A DNA stretch of 7,280 bases. Source: an uncultured Clostridia bacterium (GTDB lineage: Bacteria > Bacillota > Clostridia > Oscillospirales > Acutalibacteraceae). Location of the stretch: assembly GCA_946004305.1 (NCBI GenBank), contig CAMFZJ010000065.1:1-7280 (forward strand), given 5' to 3'. The notes under the pieces are model-generated. The model ran no database searches. It saw nothing but the letters and a program-made list of their open reading frames with translations, and had not been told where the DNA came from. Below, one piece after another: positions 5,067 to 7,280 of this stretch. The position numbers and the translations under genes are program-made. Numbering within the stretch: position 1 is the first letter of the stretch; every line of letters begins with the position of its first letter.

Positions 5067-6524
5067 ATGTCAACTATTAAGAAAATTCACGATATGCTCT
5101 CTGCTAAGGAAATTTCCTGCAAAGAGCTTACACAACAGTATTTAAACGAAATTGAAAAATCAAACGGTGAGCTTAACGCTTACGTAAATGTTACACCTGA
5201 AACTGCCTTAAGTCAGGCGGAAAAGGTTGACGCAAAAATAGCAAAAGGTGAAGAAATTGGACTCCTTGAGGGTGTTCCTATGACACTTAAGGACAATATG
5301 TCAACTAAGGGAATTGAAACCACCTGCTGTTCCAAAATTCTTACAGGCTACAAGCCTATTTATAATGCAACAGTATGGGACAACCTTGAAAGCAAGGGTG
5401 CAGTTTTACTGGGTAAAACCAATATGGACGAATTTGCTATGGGTTCTTCCTGTGAAACCTCTTACTTTGGCGGTGCTACTAACCCATTTAACACAAAGCA
5501 TTGTGCCGGCGGTTCATCGGGGGGCGGTGCTTCTGCTGTCGGCGGTAATATTGCAGCATACGCCCTTGGCTCTGATACAGGCGGTTCAATCCGCCAGCCT
5601 GCTTCATTCTGCGGTATCGTTGGACTAAAGCCAACCTACGGTGCTGTATCACGTTACGGACTTATTGCTTATGCTTCAAGTCTAGACCAGATTGGACCTA
5701 TTACCAAAACAGTTGAGGACGCTTCCATTGTTTATGACGCTATTTCTGAATATGACCCTAAGGACAGCACCTGTCAGGGCAGGCAGAAAGGCTTAACATA
5801 TGACACAGTCAACAATGACATCAAGGGTATGAAAATCGGTATTGCAAGAGAATACCTTGAGGGAATCCGTGATGATGTTAAGGAAGCAATTTTAAATGCA
5901 ACTAAGGTTTACGAAAGCCTTGGGGCTGAGATTGTTTACTTTGATATGCCTGCCCTTAAGTTTGCCCTACCGGTTTACTACATCATCGCCTGTGCTGAGG
6001 CTTCTTCAAACTTAGGACGTTATGACGGTATTCGTTACGGCTACAAGGCTCAGCATTACAACGGAACCCACGATATGATGTGCCGTACAAGAAGCGAGGG
6101 CTTTGGTGATGAAGTTAAGAGAAGAATCCTTCTTGGCACTTATGTACTTTCTGCCGGTTACTATGACGCTTATTACAAGAAAGCTCAGAACTTAAGAGGT
6201 ACTATTTTAAAAGCATTTAATGACGCATTTACAAATTGCGATTTTATACTTGCTCCTACAGTTCCAATGACAGCATTTGAAATGGGACACGCTGTATCTG
6301 ACCCTGTTGAAACATATCTTACAGATATATGCACAGTTCCTGTAAATATTGCAGGGCTTCCTGCTGTTTCTATTCCTTGCGGATTTAACGCAAAGGGTAT
6401 GCCCATTGGTATGCAGCTTATCGGCAACAAATTTGATGAAGCTACAATTCTTAATGCTGCTAATATGTACGAAAAAGCTGCAGGAGAAAACTTTAAGGAT
6501 ACAAAGTGGGGTGTTAAGCTGTGA
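5067..6524 (+). CDS. gatA: Asp-tRNA(Asn)/Glu-tRNA(Gln) amidotransferase subunit A (glutaminase)
   Basis: This 485-residue amidase-signature protein releases ammonia from glutamine and passes it to GatB. The Ser-cisSer-Lys catalytic triad can be read directly: Lys75 in TLKDN, cis-Ser150 in AGGSSGGGAS, and nucleophile Ser174 in GSDTGGSIRQPAS. The spacings of 75 and 24 residues equal those in characterised amidase-signature enzymes. Downstream conserved blocks include FCGIVGLKPTYGAVSRYGL (181-199), ASSLDQIGPI (203-212), FILAPTVP (393-400) and AGLPAVSIPCG (429-439). Length is normal for GatA (about 485). Eleven bases separate it from gatC, and it overlaps gatB by 4 nt (GTGA). It acts in the cytoplasm in the GatCAB complex. 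Nothing in the sequence suggests loss of activity. Confidence 0.97.
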   Translation: MSTIKKIHDMLSAKEISCKELTQQYLNEIEKSNGELNAYVNVTPETALSQAEKVDAKIAKGEEIGLLEGVPMTLKDNMSTKGIETTCCSKILTGYKPIYNATVWDNLESKGAVLLGKTNMDEFAMGSSCETSYFGGATNPFNTKHCAGGSSGGGASAVGGNIAAYALGSDTGGSIRQPASFCGIVGLKPTYGAVSRYGLIAYASSLDQIGPITKTVEDASIVYDAISEYDPKDSTCQGRQKGLTYDTVNNDIKGMKIGIAREYLEGIRDDVKEAILNATKVYESLGAEIVYFDMPALKFALPVYYIIACAEASSNLGRYDGIRYGYKAQHYNGTHDMMCRTRSEGFGDEVKRRILLGTYVLSAGYYDAYYKKAQNLRGTILKAFNDAFTNCDFILAPTVPMTAFEMGHAVSDPVETYLTDICTVPVNIAGLPAVSIPCGFNAKGMPIGMQLIGNKFDEATILNAANMYEKAAGENFKDTKWGVKL

Positions 6525-7280
6525 AATATGAATTAGTTGCCGGTTTTGAAACACACGTTGAGCTTTCAACCAATACAAAAATTTTCTGCAGCTGTACAAC
6601 TGCCTTCGGCGGTGAGCCTAATACTCATTGCTGTCCTGTATGTATTGGTCTGCCGGGTACACTACCTAAGCTTAACAGACAGGTTGTTAAATATGCTATA
6701 ATGGCAGGACTAGCAACAAACTGCGAAATTGCAGAGGTTGCTAAAATGGACAGAAAAAACTACTGCTACCCTGACCTGCCAAAGGCTTATCAAATTTCTG
6801 AATATGACAAGCCTCTTTGCGAGCATGGTTATGTTCAGCTTTCAAACGGAAGAAAAATCCGTATTCTTCGTATTCATATTGAGGAGGACGCAGGTAAGCT
6901 TATTCACGCTCACGGCGACACCTATGTTGACTATAACCGTGGCGGTGTTCCTCTTATTGAAATTGTTTCTGAGCCTGATATTCGTTCAGTTGACGAGGCG
7001 AGAGAATATGTGGAAAAGCTACAGCAGATTATGAGATACATTGGGGTTTCTGACTGCCGTATGCAGGAAGGCTCAATGCGTTGTGACGTTAATATTTCTG
7101 TAAGACCTGAGGGCAGTGATACTTTAGGTACAAGAACAGAAATCAAGAATATGAACTCAATCAACAACATTGCTAAGGCAATGGAGTATGAATTTGAACG
7201 TCAGGTAGATGTTATTGAAAGCGGTGGAAAGGTTATTCAGGAAACTCTCCGTTACGATGACGCTACCAACACAACATCAT
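6521..7280 (+). CDS. gatB: Asp-tRNA(Asn)/Glu-tRNA(Gln) amidotransferase subunit B, 3' end beyond the window
   Basis: Only the first 253 residues are present (family length about 475-480). GatB holds the kinase/amidotransferase site that activates the Asp or Glu on the tRNA and accepts ammonia. Visible features are FETHVELST (9-17), a zinc-type cluster C23-x-C25 with C38-x-x-C41, YPDLPKAYQIS (83-93), EEDAGKLIH (121-129), DYNRGGVPLIEIVSEPDI (137-154) and MQEGSMRCDVNIS (181-193). The C-terminal tRNA-binding helical and YqeY-like domains lie past the edge. The start is GTG at 6521, overlapping the gatA stop in GTGA. The nearby ATG at 6528 is out of frame. Only a weak GGGGTG (6508-6513) precedes it, so termination-reinitiation is likely. 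Confidence 0.96.
   Translation, partial: MKYELVAGFETHVELSTNTKIFCSCTTAFGGEPNTHCCPVCIGLPGTLPKLNRQVVKYAIMAGLATNCEIAEVAKMDRKNYCYPDLPKAYQISEYDKPLCEHGYVQLSNGRKIRILRIHIEEDAGKLIHAHGDTYVDYNRGGVPLIEIVSEPDIRSVDEAREYVEKLQQIMRYIGVSDCRMQEGSMRCDVNISVRPEGSDTLGTRTEIKNMNSINNIAKAMEYEFERQVDVIESGGKVIQETLRYDDATNTTS

Noticed and set aside
5314..5628. 104-codon plus-strand frame within gatA
   Set aside because: It is out of frame with a clear, motif-bearing gatA reading frame and is explained as its shadow.
6207..6599. 130-codon minus-strand frame across the gatA-gatB junction
   Set aside because: Both plus-strand genes there have diagnostic motifs; the antisense frame has no recognisable domain.
1..7280. Mobile element, CRISPR array, prophage or defence system
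   Set aside because: No direct-repeat array, transposase, integrase, attachment-site duplication or defence-type domain is visible; nearly all of the window is accounted for by housekeeping genes.

Overview
This 7.3 kb window comes from an AT-rich bacterial chromosome. It looks like a low-GC Firmicute of the class Clostridia, possibly the Ruminococcaceae/Oscillospiraceae side. The reasons are strong AAGGAG-type ribosome binding sites, sigma-A-like promoters with extended -10 boxes, CCA-encoding tRNA genes, a CmpB-type membrane protein, and an aspS-gatC-gatA-gatB order. No species-level assignment can be made from the sequence alone. The content is mostly housekeeping: I see no phage, insertion sequence, CRISPR array, toxin-antitoxin pair or defence system.

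Layout: positions 1-311 hold a minus-strand tRNA unit. It has a sigma-A promoter with an A-tract upstream region, then tRNA-Thr(UGU), an 11-bp spacer hairpin, tRNA-Tyr(GUA), and a strong intrinsic terminator fused to the tRNA end. A divergent plus-strand promoter (372-400) drives a Cof-type HAD-IIB phosphatase (429-1247). It is followed by a large polytopic membrane protein of the putative ABC-transporter type IV (CmpB) family (1336-2754), with its own TATAAT box and a clear terminator at 2784-2812.

From a good promoter at 2845-2873 runs the translation operon: aspS (2971-4716), gatC (4777-5055), gatA (5067-6524) and gatB (from 6521, cut by the right edge). GatC, GatA and GatB form the tRNA-dependent amidotransferase. 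Placing it directly behind AspRS suggests the indirect route to Asn-tRNA(Asn): AspRS charges tRNA(Asn) with Asp, and GatCAB amidates it using ammonia from glutamine. Consistent with this, the AspRS has His36 in the anticodon-binding domain, at the position linked to non-discriminating enzymes, and lacks the Lys found in E. coli AspRS at a second such position.

The points most worth checking are the non-discriminating AspRS call, the alphaproteobacteria-like AspRS motif 2 with an extra glycine, the clear internal duplication in the CmpB-family protein, a possible 16-residue leader peptide ahead of aspS, a U-tract-less hairpin between aspS and gatC, and a G-G mismatch in the T stem of tRNA-Thr.
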